NCBI GenBank assembly: GCA_036265815.1
Contig: DATAOI010000088.1
Span: 1-43,556, forward strand
Direction of reading: 5' to 3'
Source: Gemmatimonadales bacterium
GTDB taxonomy: Bacteria; Gemmatimonadota; Gemmatimonadetes; Gemmatimonadales; GWC2-71-9
DNA length: 43,556 bases
The position numbers were made by a program, and so were the translations under genes. This document shows, one piece after another, positions 34,566-43,400 of this stretch (positions are counted from its first letter, which is position 1; each line of letters begins with the position of its first letter). Below the pieces are notes generated by a model that was given only the letters and a program-made list of their open reading frames with translations, did no database searches and was not told where the DNA came from.

Positions 34566-35286
34566 GGGCGATCACCATCGGCGCGAACGCGGCCGGTTGG
34601 ACGAGACGAAGGGTCCCCCGCTTGGCCAGCTCCAGCAGCGCCAGCAGGGTGGAGAGCACATCGACGATGGTCGGTCGGGAACCCAGGGCATCGAGCCAGC
34701 CGATCTCCTCGCGCTCCTCCAGGAGCTGCTCGATCCGCCGGGTCGCGGTCTCGACGTCGAGCGGCCGGGCCACCACCCGGTGCAGCACCGGCGAGGGAAT
34801 CGCCGCGACCACGCGCTCCACCGCCTGGAGCATCTCCAGCAGATCGAGCGTCAGCGGCACCGGCGGGAGCGGCGGCGCGGGCGGCAGGAAGCCGCGGACC
34901 AACTGCTCCGATCGTCGCTCCGCGGCCCGGCCCAGCCAGATCGCGATCTCCCTGATCTGCTGATACTCCAGAAGCCGGCGCACCAGCTCCGCGCGGGGGT
35001 CCTCCCAGCCGTCCTCCTCGGAGCGGCGGGGGAGCAGCATCTGGGCCTTGAGCCGCACCAGCCGGCTCGCCATGTCCAGGTAGTCGGCGGCCTGGTTGAG
35101 GCCGAGGTCCTGGATGGCGGAGAGGAACTGGTCGGCAATGCGGGCGATCGGAATCTCCGCGATCTCGATCTGCTCCTCCCTGAGGAGGTGCAGCAGCAGG
35201 TCGAGCGGCCCCGAGAAGGCGTCGAGCTGGACCACGAAGCCGGGGCCGGCGCCAAGCGCGGTGGTGGGGGCCTCGGAGGCAGTCAT
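34540..35286 (-). CDS. scpA: Segregation and condensation protein ScpA
   Basis: The protein has 248 residues. This kleisin bridges the SMC heads and binds ScpB. The N-terminal part has VQLDAFSGPLDLLLHLLREEQI and IAEIPIARIADQFL, then a YLDMASRLVRLKAQMLLPR helix, as in the family; the C-terminal winged helix has TIVDVLSTLLALLELAKRGTLRLVQ. The ATG overlaps the upstream protease stop by 4 bases. Confidence 0.96.
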   Translation of the reverse strand: MTASEAPTTALGAGPGFVVQLDAFSGPLDLLLHLLREEQIEIAEIPIARIADQFLSAIQDLGLNQAADYLDMASRLVRLKAQMLLPRRSEEDGWEDPRAELVRRLLEYQQIREIAIWLGRAAERRSEQLVRGFLPPAPPLPPVPLTLDLLEMLQAVERVVAAIPSPVLHRVVARPLDVETATRRIEQLLEEREEIGWLDALGSRPTIVDVLSTLLALLELAKRGTLRLVQPAAFAPMVIARDPARSAA

Positions 35287-35969
35287 GAAAAGATGTTCGC
35301 TCCCGGACCGACCTGGTACGGAGCGATCAATCCGCCCAGAAAGTTCATCATCTTGAAGGCCGGGGTGAGCAGGATGCCCATCACCGGCCGGAAGAGAAAC
35401 ATCAGCGCGAAGAGCGGCAGGTAGCCGAAGCGGTTGAGTCCGCGGTACCAGGCCCCCGCGCGGGGCGGCAACACGTGGTAGAGCAGGTGCGAGCCATCCA
35501 GCGGCGGGACGGGAATGAGGTTGAAGAAGCAGAGGATGAGATTGAGCCAGATGCCGTAGACCATCATCCGCTGCGCGGTGTCGAACGCGGCCGTGCCGGC
35601 CGGCAGGCCGCGGGCGGCCAGGCCGACGAGCACGAACAGCAGCGAGAAGAGCAGCGACAGAAAGAGATTGGTCGTCACCCCGGCCGCCGAGACGATGATG
35701 TCGCCCCGGCGGAAGTTCCGGAACTTCCGGGAGTTCACCGGCACCGGCTTGGCCCCGCCGAAGGTGAAGCGGCCGCCGGAGAGGAACCAGAGGGCGGTCG
35801 GCATCAGGAGGCTCATCACCGGATCGATATGCGGCAGCGGATTGAGCGTCACCCGCCCGAGCGAGTACGCCGTGTCGTCCCCCTGGTGCAGCGCGGTGAT
35901 GGCATGGGCGTACTCGTGCGCCACCATCGCGAAGATCAGCATCGGGAGCGCGAGGATGAAGTCGCTCAA
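35283..35969 (-). CDS. Site-2 protease family (M50) membrane metalloprotease
   Basis: The protein has 228 residues with about five or six helices. The zinc motif HEYAH (18-22) sits in the first helix, and the third ligand Asp158 is in NLIPVPPLDGS. This is the compact S2P form without a PDZ domain, like the YwhC/SpoIVFB-type group. It cuts substrates inside the membrane; the target is unknown. The start is a TTG with a weak GGAA upstream, chosen because it places the first helix correctly. It heads the scpA-scpB-rluB operon behind a clear promoter. Confidence 0.92.
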   Translation of the reverse strand: MSDFILALPMLIFAMVAHEYAHAITALHQGDDTAYSLGRVTLNPLPHIDPVMSLLMPTALWFLSGGRFTFGGAKPVPVNSRKFRNFRRGDIIVSAAGVTTNLFLSLLFSLLFVLVGLAARGLPAGTAAFDTAQRMMVYGIWLNLILCFFNLIPVPPLDGSHLLYHVLPPRAGAWYRGLNRFGYLPLFALMFLFRPVMGILLTPAFKMMNFLGGLIAPYQVGPGANIFS

Positions 35970-36011
35970 CTGAGATTCCAGGGGTGCGGTCCTGTCGGTC
36001 GGGAGGGCAGA

Positions 36012-36040
36012 AGGTTACACCACCAGGAAAGCCAAGTCAA
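36012..36040 (-). promoter_or_regulatory. Promoter of the site-2 protease-scpAB operon
   Basis: On the minus strand, -35 TTGACT (36035-36040), a 17-bp spacer and -10 TAACCT (36012-36017). The predicted start is near 36005, about 36 nt before the TTG start at 35969. Confidence 0.78.
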
Positions 36041-36053
36041 AGCGGCGTGCCGC

Positions 36054-36082
36054 TTGACCTTGCACCGGCTGGTGCCTAACTT
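36054..36082 (+). promoter_or_regulatory. Promoter of rpsT
   Basis: -35 TTGACC (36054-36059), a 17-bp spacer and -10 TAACTT (36077-36082). The predicted start is near 36089, leaving a leader of about 50 nt. Its -35 box is 13 bp from the -35 of the divergent protease-scpAB promoter. Confidence 0.8.
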
Positions 36083-36140
36083 ACGCCGCTCATTTCCGGC
36101 CCCATCGCCGGATCGCGTTCTCCGTTCAGCCGAGGTCGTC

Positions 36141-36392
36141 GTGCCCCGAATCAAGTCCGCCAAGAAGCGCATGCGCCAAGGCAAGACTCACGCGGTGCTC
36201 AACCGCACTCAGCGGAGCCAGCTCCGTTCCGCCATCAAGAAGGTCCGGAGCACGGCCGGGGACGAGGCCAAGACGGCCTATGCCGAAGCCGCGCGCCTCA
36301 TCGATCGCGCGGGCCGCAAGCGGCTGATTCATCCCAACGCGGCCGCCCGGCACAAGAGCCGCCTGGCCAAGCTGGTGGCCGGGGGCAAGTAG
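36141..36392 (+). CDS. rpsT: 30S ribosomal protein S20
   Basis: The protein has 83 residues from a GTG start with GAGG 6 nt upstream. It binds 16S rRNA early in small-subunit assembly. It has the family N-terminus IKSAKKRMRQ, the basic helix SQLRSAIKKVRS and RLIHPNAAARHKSRLAKLV near the end. It stands alone between its own promoter and a strong hairpin terminator. Confidence 0.98.
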   Translation: MPRIKSAKKRMRQGKTHAVLNRTQRSQLRSAIKKVRSTAGDEAKTAYAEAARLIDRAGRKRLIHPNAAARHKSRLAKLVAGGK

Positions 36393-36411
36393 CCGCCTCT
36401 GGTATCTGTCG

Positions 36412-36444
36412 AAAGGGGCCCGACCTGATGGTCGGGCCCCTTTT
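36412..36444 (+). terminator. Rho-independent terminator of rpsT
   Basis: A perfect 14-bp stem (36412-36425 with 36430-36443), 4-nt loop TGAT and a T-run. The stem reads as well on the minus strand (ending in TTT), so it may also stop transcripts of the convergent zinc-ribbon gene ending at 36463. Confidence 0.93.
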
Positions 36445-36462
36445 CGTTTGCCGGTACGGCGC

Positions 36463-37365
36463 TCAGATACCGGCCAGCTCGGCTCCGCAGCGCTCGCAGT
36501 ACCACTCGGTCGGACGGTTGAGCGTGCCACACTCGCCGCACTTGAGGGTCTTGGCCACGCCCGCAGCGCCGGGCTTCCCGGGCGCCGCCTGGTGTACCGC
36601 CGCTGAGCTGGCGCCACCCGGATTGCTCGGCCGCCGCGGAGCGGGTGCGGGCTTCCGCTCCTCGTCCGAGACCGATTTGAGGAACGCCAGCTCGTCACTC
36701 GGCGCGGCCGGCTCCGGCTCCCGCGGGCGTGGCGGCCGGGGGGCGGACCGGGGGTCCGGGCGGACCGAGACGGCCGAGGGCTCGGGAGCAGGCGCCGGCT
36801 CGGGAGCCGGGGGTGGTGGGGGCGCCCGCTCGACCACCGGCTCGGGCGGTGGCGGCGGCGGCGGAGCCGGCGTCTCGACCGGGTGCGCCGCCTCCACTGG
36901 GCGGGCCACTTCGGCCGGGCGGGCTGGGCTGGTCGTGATCAGGGCCTGTACTTCGGCCAACCGGGCGATCTCGTCGCCCACGATCCGCAGCTCGCTGCGC
37001 AGGCGGTCGAGCCGGTTGCGGCTGTCGTCGGCGATCCGGCGCCACTCGTCTTCCGCGTACTCGCCGACGGTATGCCGCACCTCGGCCTCGGCCAGCTCCT
37101 CGTCGGCATGACGCCGCTCCCGGTCGAGCTCCGATTGGTGCGACTGGTGCCGCTGGAGCTCCGCGGCGATGCTGGCGCTATGGCCCCGAAGCTGGTCGAT
37201 GACGCCGCGGAGGCGGGACTCGTAGTCCGCGCGCACCTTTTGGCGGACGCCGGGAGGCGCCTTGTCCGCGGCGGAGTCGAGCCGGGCCAACCACTGCTCG
37301 TACTGGGCCCGCTGCTGCAGCAGGGCTTCGATGATGGAATCGGTTTCCGAGGTCGGTTTGGCCAT
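36463..37365 (-). CDS. Coiled-coil protein with Pro-rich linker and C-terminal zinc ribbon
   Basis: The protein has 300 residues from an ATG with AGAGGAAG upstream. About 1-145 is a charged coiled coil (ALLQQRAQYEQWLARL, LDRERRHADEELAEAEV). About 150-250 is a low-complexity Pro/Glu/Ala linker with runs of 7 and 5 prolines. The C-terminus is a zinc ribbon with Cys276, Cys279, Cys290 and Cys293 (CGECGTLNRPTEWYCERCG). No membrane helix is visible. It could be a scaffold or nucleic-acid/protein-binding factor, but I know no named family with all three parts. It lies 122 bp after pyrC, with no clear promoter, and may be read from the pyr promoter. Confidence 0.78.
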   Translation of the reverse strand: MAKPTSETDSIIEALLQQRAQYEQWLARLDSAADKAPPGVRQKVRADYESRLRGVIDQLRGHSASIAAELQRHQSHQSELDRERRHADEELAEAEVRHTVGEYAEDEWRRIADDSRNRLDRLRSELRIVGDEIARLAEVQALITTSPARPAEVARPVEAAHPVETPAPPPPPPPEPVVERAPPPPPAPEPAPAPEPSAVSVRPDPRSAPRPPRPREPEPAAPSDELAFLKSVSDEERKPAPAPRRPSNPGGASSAAVHQAAPGKPGAAGVAKTLKCGECGTLNRPTEWYCERCGAELAGI

Positions 37366-37487
37366 GGGGCTTCCTCTCAGCCGCTCGAGGTCACACGGGA
37401 CCGCCGGCACTTTGCCCGTCAGCAGGGTGATTCGGGAGCACATGCAAATCTAAATTCGGTCGCGCCCTGGGGACAGGTGTGCCGCGT

Positions 37488-38777
37488 TCACCCCGCGCGA
37501 TCGAAGACGACCTGACCCCGCACGATGGTCAGGTCCGCGCGTCCCCGGAGCCGGCGCCCGCCGAAAGGCGTGTTCCGGCTCTTGGAGAAGAAGGTACCGG
37601 GCTCGACCACCCACTCCGCCGTCGGGTCGAGGACCACCACATCGGCCGTGGCCCCGCGCGCCAGGGAGCCGCCGGGCAGGTTGAAGATGCGGGCCGGCGT
37701 GGCGCTCATCCGCAGGATCAGGGTCGGCAGGTCGATCAGTCCGGTGCCGACCAGCTCCGTGATGGCGAGCCCCAGTGCCGTCTCCAGTCCGATGATGCCG
37801 TTGGGCGCGTCGTCGAACTCGCGCTCCTTGGCATCATAGTGGTGGGGCGCGTGATCGGTGCAGATGACGTCGATGGTCCCATCGCGCAGGGCCTGGCGGA
37901 CGGCCTCGCGGTCCTCCGGCTCCCGGAGCGGCGGGCTCATCTTGGCGTTGGTGTTGTAGTCCTCGCAGGCCTCGTGGGTCAGCGTGAAGTGGTGGGGACA
38001 CGCTTCCGCCGTCACCCGGATTCCCCGCTCCTTGGCGCGCCGGATCAGCTCCACCGAGCCCCGGGTCGACATATGACACAAGTGAACGTGGCCGCCGGTC
38101 AGCTCGGCCAGCAGAATGTCCCGCGCCACCATGATCTCTTCCGCGGCAGCCGGCACGCCTTTGAGACCCAGCCGGGTGGAGATCAGCCCCTCGTGCATCA
38201 CGCCGCCGGCCGCGAGCGTCGGATCCTCGCAATGGTCCGCCACCGGAATGCCGAACGTGCGGGCGTACTCCAGGGCGGTCCGCATGAGGTGGCTGGAGAC
38301 CACCGGCTTGCCATCGTCGCTCACCGCCACCGCGCCGGCCCCGACCAGCTCCCCGAACTCCGCGAGTTGGCGACCCTCCTGCCCCAGTGAGATCGCGCCG
38401 ATCGGGTAGACCCGCGCCTTCGACGCCCGCTGCGCCTGGCTCACGATGAAGCCCACGGCCGCCTGGTTGTCGGTCACCGGATCGGTGTTGGGCATGGCGC
38501 ACACGGCGGAGAAGCCGCCGGCCGCGGCGGCCATCGCCCCGGTGGCCACCGTCTCCAGATCCTCCTGCCCCGGCTCGCGCAGGTGGACGTGCAGATCGAT
38601 GAGTCCGGGCGAGACCACCTTCCCCCCCGCCTCGACCACGAGGGCGCCGTCGGGACAGCCGAGGTTCTGGTCGATCGCCTCGACTTTGCCGTCCTGCAGC
38701 AACAGGTCGGCCGTGCGATCGATACCGTTCGCCGGATCGATGATCCGCCCACCCCGCACCAGGATCGGGTGCGGCAT
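37488..38777 (-). CDS. pyrC: Dihydroorotase
   Basis: The protein has 429 residues. It closes carbamoyl aspartate to dihydroorotate, the third step of pyrimidine synthesis. The zinc ligands are in DLHVHLREPG, with further His/Asp residues in HLCHMST, ACPHHFTL and CTDHAPH; AMPNTDPVTD is another family mark. It belongs to the class I amidohydrolase type. The ATG overlaps the pyrB stop by one base (TGATG). Confidence 0.97.
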   Translation of the reverse strand: MPHPILVRGGRIIDPANGIDRTADLLLQDGKVEAIDQNLGCPDGALVVEAGGKVVSPGLIDLHVHLREPGQEDLETVATGAMAAAAGGFSAVCAMPNTDPVTDNQAAVGFIVSQAQRASKARVYPIGAISLGQEGRQLAEFGELVGAGAVAVSDDGKPVVSSHLMRTALEYARTFGIPVADHCEDPTLAAGGVMHEGLISTRLGLKGVPAAAEEIMVARDILLAELTGGHVHLCHMSTRGSVELIRRAKERGIRVTAEACPHHFTLTHEACEDYNTNAKMSPPLREPEDREAVRQALRDGTIDVICTDHAPHHYDAKEREFDDAPNGIIGLETALGLAITELVGTGLIDLPTLILRMSATPARIFNLPGGSLARGATADVVVLDPTAEWVVEPGTFFSKSRNTPFGGRRLRGRADLTIVRGQVVFDRAG

Positions 38778-39751
38778 CAGTCGGCGCCCCCTGCCCCGCC
38801 ACCGGCCTGGCTGGCCCAATCGGGCGAGCCGCCGGCCAGCAGGTACAGCACGGCCATGCGGACTGCCACGCCGTTGGTGACCTGGGGCAGGATCACGCTA
38901 TGGGGGCCATCGGCCACGTCGCTGTCGATCTCGACGCCGCGGTTCATCGGGCCGGGGTGGAGGATCAGCAGGTCCTTGGGCGCCTTGCCCAGCCGCTCGG
39001 TGGTCACGCCGAACACCCGGTTGTATTCCCGGAGCGAGGGAAGAAACCCGCCTTGCATCCGTTCCAGCTGGAGTCGCAGGACATTCAGCGCGTCGGCCCA
39101 CTGGATCGCGTCTTCGATCCGCGGCAGGATGGTGACGCCGAGCTCCTGGACGTTGCGAGGCAGGAGCGTCGCGGGCCCGCAGACCCCGACCTCGGCGCCG
39201 AGCTTGGTGAGGCCCCAGATGTTGCTGCGGGCCACCCGGCTGTGCAGGATGTCGCCGCAGATGGCGACCTTGAGGCCCGCGAGCCGCTTGAACCGGTCGC
39301 GCAAGGTCAGCATGTCCAGCAGGCCCTGGGTCGGGTGCTCGTGCTTCCCGTCGCCGGCGTTGATCACGTTCGAGCGGATCCGCTGCCCCAGGAACTGCGC
39401 CGCCCCGGACGCGCCGTGGCGGATTACCACCATGTCGATCCGCATCGCCTCGAGGTTGCGCGCCGTGTCGACCAGGGTCTCGCCCTTGCTGACCGAGCTG
39501 CCGGCCGAGGCCACGTTCACCGTGTCGGCGCTCAGGCGCTTCTCCGCGAACTCGAAGGAGATGCGGGTGCGGGTGGACGCCTCGAAGAAGAGATTGACGA
39601 TGGTCTTGCCGCGGAGGGCCGGCACCTTCTTGATGGGCCGCTCGCTGACCGCCTTGAACGGCTCCGCCGTATCGAGGATGAGCTGGATCTGCGCCGGGCT
39701 CAACGGCTCCAGGCCCACCAGGTCCTTGCCCAGGCTCGGCGCGGCGGTCAC
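38777..39751 (-). CDS. pyrB: Aspartate carbamoyltransferase, catalytic chain
   Basis: The protein has 324 residues from a GTG 1 bp after the pyrR stop. An ATG at 39781 would add 10 residues and overlap pyrR by 29 bp. It joins carbamoyl phosphate and aspartate. The carbamoyl-phosphate loop is [28 protein letters not shown] and LHPGPMNRG are the other signatures. No regulatory chain (pyrI) is present, so it is probably a plain trimer type. Confidence 0.97.
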   Translation of the reverse strand: MTAAPSLGKDLVGLEPLSPAQIQLILDTAEPFKAVSERPIKKVPALRGKTIVNLFFEASTRTRISFEFAEKRLSADTVNVASAGSSVSKGETLVDTARNLEAMRIDMVVIRHGASGAAQFLGQRIRSNVINAGDGKHEHPTQGLLDMLTLRDRFKRLAGLKVAICGDILHSRVARSNIWGLTKLGAEVGVCGPATLLPRNVQELGVTILPRIEDAIQWADALNVLRLQLERMQGGFLPSLREYNRVFGVTTERLGKAPKDLLILHPGPMNRGVEIDSDVADGPHSVILPQVTNGVAVRMAVLYLLAGGSPDWASQAGGGAGGAD

Positions 39752-39752
39752 C

Positions 39753-40289
39753 TCAGCTTTCCCGGACCAGCTCGACGGCATCGCGGCCGTCGAGCTCGGA
39801 GACGAAGACGTCGACCCGGTCGCCCGGCGCGACGCTCACGGTGGTGCCCACGATGTCCGCCTGGATCGGCAGCTCCCGGCCGCCGCGATCGATCAGCACA
39901 CAGAGCAGGATGCGGCGAGGCCGCCCGAAATCCGCGCATTCGTCGAGCGCGGCCCGCACGGTGCGGCCGGTGTAGAGCACGTCGTCCACGATGACGATCG
40001 TTCTGCCGTCCAGGTCGGGAAGCTGGGTTTCGCCCACCACCGGGCGAGGCCCGACCGTCTGGAGATCGTCGCGATAGAGCGTGATGTCGAGCTTCCCGGA
40101 GGGGACGGCGGAGCCTTCCGCTTGATCGATGAGCCGCTTGAGCCGGTCGGCGAGCTCCACACCCCGCCGTTGAATCCCCACCAGGACGAGGTCCTCGGTG
40201 CCGCGGCAGCGCTCGACGATCTCAGTAGCCATGCGCACCAGGGTCCGGCCGAGCGCGCGGTCGTCCAGGAGAGGAGAACGGGAGGGCAT
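39753..40289 (-). CDS. pyrR: Bifunctional pyr regulator/uracil phosphoribosyltransferase PyrR
   Basis: The protein has 178 residues. It carries the PRPP-binding loop [19 protein letters not shown] and the [15 protein letters not shown] strand of PyrR. The family binds pyr mRNA in response to UMP and also makes UMP weakly from uracil and PRPP. Its start fits the N-terminus of Bacillus PyrR in length. A promoter lies only 9 nt from the ATG, so the mRNA should have almost no leader and no room for an attenuator before pyrR. It heads pyrR-pyrB-pyrC. Confidence 0.95.
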   Translation of the reverse strand: MPSRSPLLDDRALGRTLVRMATEIVERCRGTEDLVLVGIQRRGVELADRLKRLIDQAEGSAVPSGKLDITLYRDDLQTVGPRPVVGETQLPDLDGRTIVIVDDVLYTGRTVRAALDECADFGRPRRILLCVLIDRGGRELPIQADIVGTTVSVAPGDRVDVFVSELDGRDAVELVRES

Positions 40290-40298
40290 CGGGGCGGG

Positions 40299-40327
40299 AA
40301 GCTACTGTCGGCCGCGAGGCTGCGCAA
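40299..40327 (-). promoter_or_regulatory. Promoter of pyrR-pyrB-pyrC
   Basis: On the minus strand, -35 TTGCGC (40322-40327), a 17-bp spacer and -10 TAGCTT (40299-40304). The ATG is 9 nt past the -10 box and has no Shine-Dalgarno sequence, so a leaderless transcript is likely. Confidence 0.6.
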
Positions 40328-40333
40328 CTCGCG

Positions 40334-40360
40334 AAAAACGGCCCGCCCTGCCGGGCAGGG
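40334..40360 (-). terminator. Possible terminator after the RND pump gene
   Basis: On the minus strand a 6-bp GC stem (40346-40351 with 40355-40360) with a 3-nt loop is followed, after a 7-nt gap, by five T residues (40334-40338). The gap makes it a weak candidate. It lies between the pump stop and the pyrR promoter, the expected place. Confidence 0.4.
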
Positions 40361-40444
40361 TGGTCTCGAGAGTCCATCCGGGCTGGTTTCAGTTGCCGGT
40401 GGACAGCGCCAGCCACGGCGAGGCGGAGGCCGAGCCCCTGTGCC

Positions 40445-43400
40445 TCAGACTTCCAGGCGTTCCCCTTCCTTGCTGGCGTAGGCGTAGAGCACCGGCGTGA
40501 GAAACACACTGATCAGGAGGCGCGAGAAAAGGCCACCGACGATGACCAGGGCGAACGGGCGCTGAGCGTCGGAACCGACGCCGGTGGAGAGGGCTGCCGG
40601 CAAGAGGCCAAGCGCGGCCACCAAGGCGGTCATCATGATCGGCCGAAGCCGCTGAAGGGCGGCTTCGCGGGTCGCCTCTCTGATACCGAGGCCGCCGAGC
40701 CGGAGCTCGTTGGCATACGAGATGTACACCACGGCCGTCTGCACCGAGACCCCGAAGAGCGCCAGAAACCCGATACCGGATGACACGGAGAACGGCGTCC
40801 CGCTCAGCGCCAGTGCAACCAGGCCCCCCACCGGCGCGGAGAGCACCACGCCGAGGACGGTGATGAAGGGGAAGCTGAAATTACGGTACAGGGCGAACAG
40901 CAGCACGAAAATGAGGCCGATAGTGAGCGGCAGGACCACCGCGAGCTGCGTCCGTGACGCGGTGTACTCCTCGTACTCGCCACCCCAGATCACCCGGTAC
41001 CCCGGCGGAAGGGGTACGGCAGCACGCACCGCACGCTCAGCATCCTGAACGGTGCTGGCGAGATCCCGCCCTTCCACTGCGAACTGGACGCCGATGTACC
41101 GGGAGTTGTCTTCGCGGTAGATGAACGAGGCCCCACTGGTGACACCGATGGACGCGAGCTCGCGCAGCGGGATCTGTTGGCCCTCCGGCGCGGCGACGAG
41201 TATCCCCCCGATCTGCTCCGGCGTCTCACGGAAGCTGGGAGCCAGCCGGACGACCAGGTCGAAGGACTTCTCTCCCTGCACCACCGATGTCGCGGCCACG
41301 CCACCGACCGCCGCTTCGATCAGCCCATTCACGTCGGCCATGTTGATGCCATAGCGCGCAATCTTGCCCCGATCGATCTGAATGGTGAGACTGGGCTGCC
41401 CCAATTCCTCCACCACAGTGATCCGGTTCATGCCGCGGACACCGTGCAGCACGCGCTCGATCGCCCGCCCCTTCGCCTCCAATACCTGGAGATCAGGGCC
41501 GAACACCTTCACCGCCAGGGCGCTCTTGAGTCCGGTCTCGGCCTCGTCGACAGCGTCCTCCGCCGGTTGCGTGTAATTGAAGCTCACTCCCGGGAAGACC
41601 GACAGCTTGCGATTCATGGCAGCAATCAAGTCGGCCTTCCTGTGGTAGGGGCCGTGCCACTCGTCATACGGTTTGAGGCCGACGTAGAACTCCGCGTTGA
41701 AGAAGCCAATCGGATTGGTGCCGTCGTCCGGACGCCCGTGCTCGGAGGCGACGACGGTCACTTCAGGGAACCCCCGGAGGATTTGACGGAATTGGGGAAC
41801 CAACTTGCCTGATTCCTCGAGCGAGATGGTCGCAGGCATGGTGGCCCTGACCCAGAGCGCCCCCTCGTCGAGGTGCGGCATGAACTCGGCCCCCATTCCG
41901 GCCGCGAGCAGGAGGGACGCTCCGAATACCGCGAGCGATGCCAGCACGGTGACGCGCGGCCGCGCCAGACACCAGTCGAGCACCAGGGTGTAGGTCTGAT
42001 GCACCGCCTCGAACGCGACGTTTCTGCGCTCGCGCACCCCTCCCCGGAGGAACAGCGCGCACAACACTGGAATGAGAGTCAAGGTCAGCGCCAGCGCACC
42101 CACGAGGGCGAAGATGGTCGTGTCGGCGATGGGTCGGAATAGCCTGCCCGACGGGCCCGAGAGCGCGTAGATCGGCAAAAACCCCGCGACGATGATCGCG
42201 ACCGCGTAGACCACCGGCCGATCCACCTCCGAGGCCGCTTCCGCGATCACCTCCTGTATGGAGTACCGGGTACCGTGGCGGATTGCCAGGCGACGGTAAA
42301 TGTTCTCCACCATCACCACCGAACCGTGCACCAGAATCCCGAAGTCGATGGCGCCAATGGAGAGCAGGTTGGCCGGAATGCCTCGCAGGTTGAGACAGAT
42401 GAACGCGAAGAGAAGGGAGAGTGGGATCGTCACGGCGGCGATTAGCCCCGACCGGGCATCGAACAGAAAGAAGATCAGGACTACGACCACGAGGAGAATG
42501 CCCCGGAGCAGGTTGTCCTCCACCGTCCGGGTGGTCAGCCGGATCAGGTCACTCCGGTCGTAGAACGGGACAATGCGCACATCCTTCGGGAGCACCAGCC
42601 GATTCAGCTGCTCCGTTTTGGTCTGTACTCGCTGGAGCACGATCTGCGCCTGCTCCCCGGTTCGCATCAGCACGACGCCTTCGACGGCGTCCAGCCGGTC
42701 GTTGAACCCGAACTGCCCCAGGCGGGGCGCGTACCCGATGACTACCTGGCCGACATCGCGGACGAGAATCGGGGTGCCATTCTTGACCGCCAGCACAATC
42801 TCCCCGATGTCCTCCGGCGTGCGCAGCCGGCCAAGGCCGCGCACATAGAAGAACTGCCCCCCCTCAGAGTAGAACCCGCCACCAGCGTTGCCATTGTTGG
42901 CCCCGAGCGCCTCGGCGATTGCCGGAACCGAGAGTCCGGCCCCGGCCACCTTGGTAGGGTCGAGGACGACCTGATACTGCATCGTCTGTCCCCCGAAACC
43001 CGACAGGTCGGCCACGCCCGGCACCGCCTTGTAGGCCTTCGAGAGCACCCAATCCTGGATCGTCTTGAGCTCCATTGGGGAGCGGTCAGGGCTCTGCAGA
43101 ACGTAGCGGTACACCAGTCCCGAGGGGGAGAAGAGCGGAGCCACATCCGGGGTGACACCATCCGGCACTTCCGCGTCACGCAGCCGCTCGAACACGCGCT
43201 CGCGCGCGAAATAGTTGTCGGTGCCATCCTTAAAGACCAGCCGGACGTCCGAGAGCCCATACAGCGAGATCGAGCGGACGACGTCGAGATTGGGCAGCCC
43301 GTTCATCTCGGTCTCGATAGGGACCGTGATGAGACGCTCGACCTCCTCGGCGGCCTGACCCGGCCATTGAGTCACGATCTCGACCATCGGTGGCGCGATG

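Noticed and set aside
40290-40444. PyrR-type attenuator or riboswitch before pyrR
   Set aside because: No conserved PyrR-binding loop or anti-terminator is visible, and the likely start of transcription is almost at the ATG.
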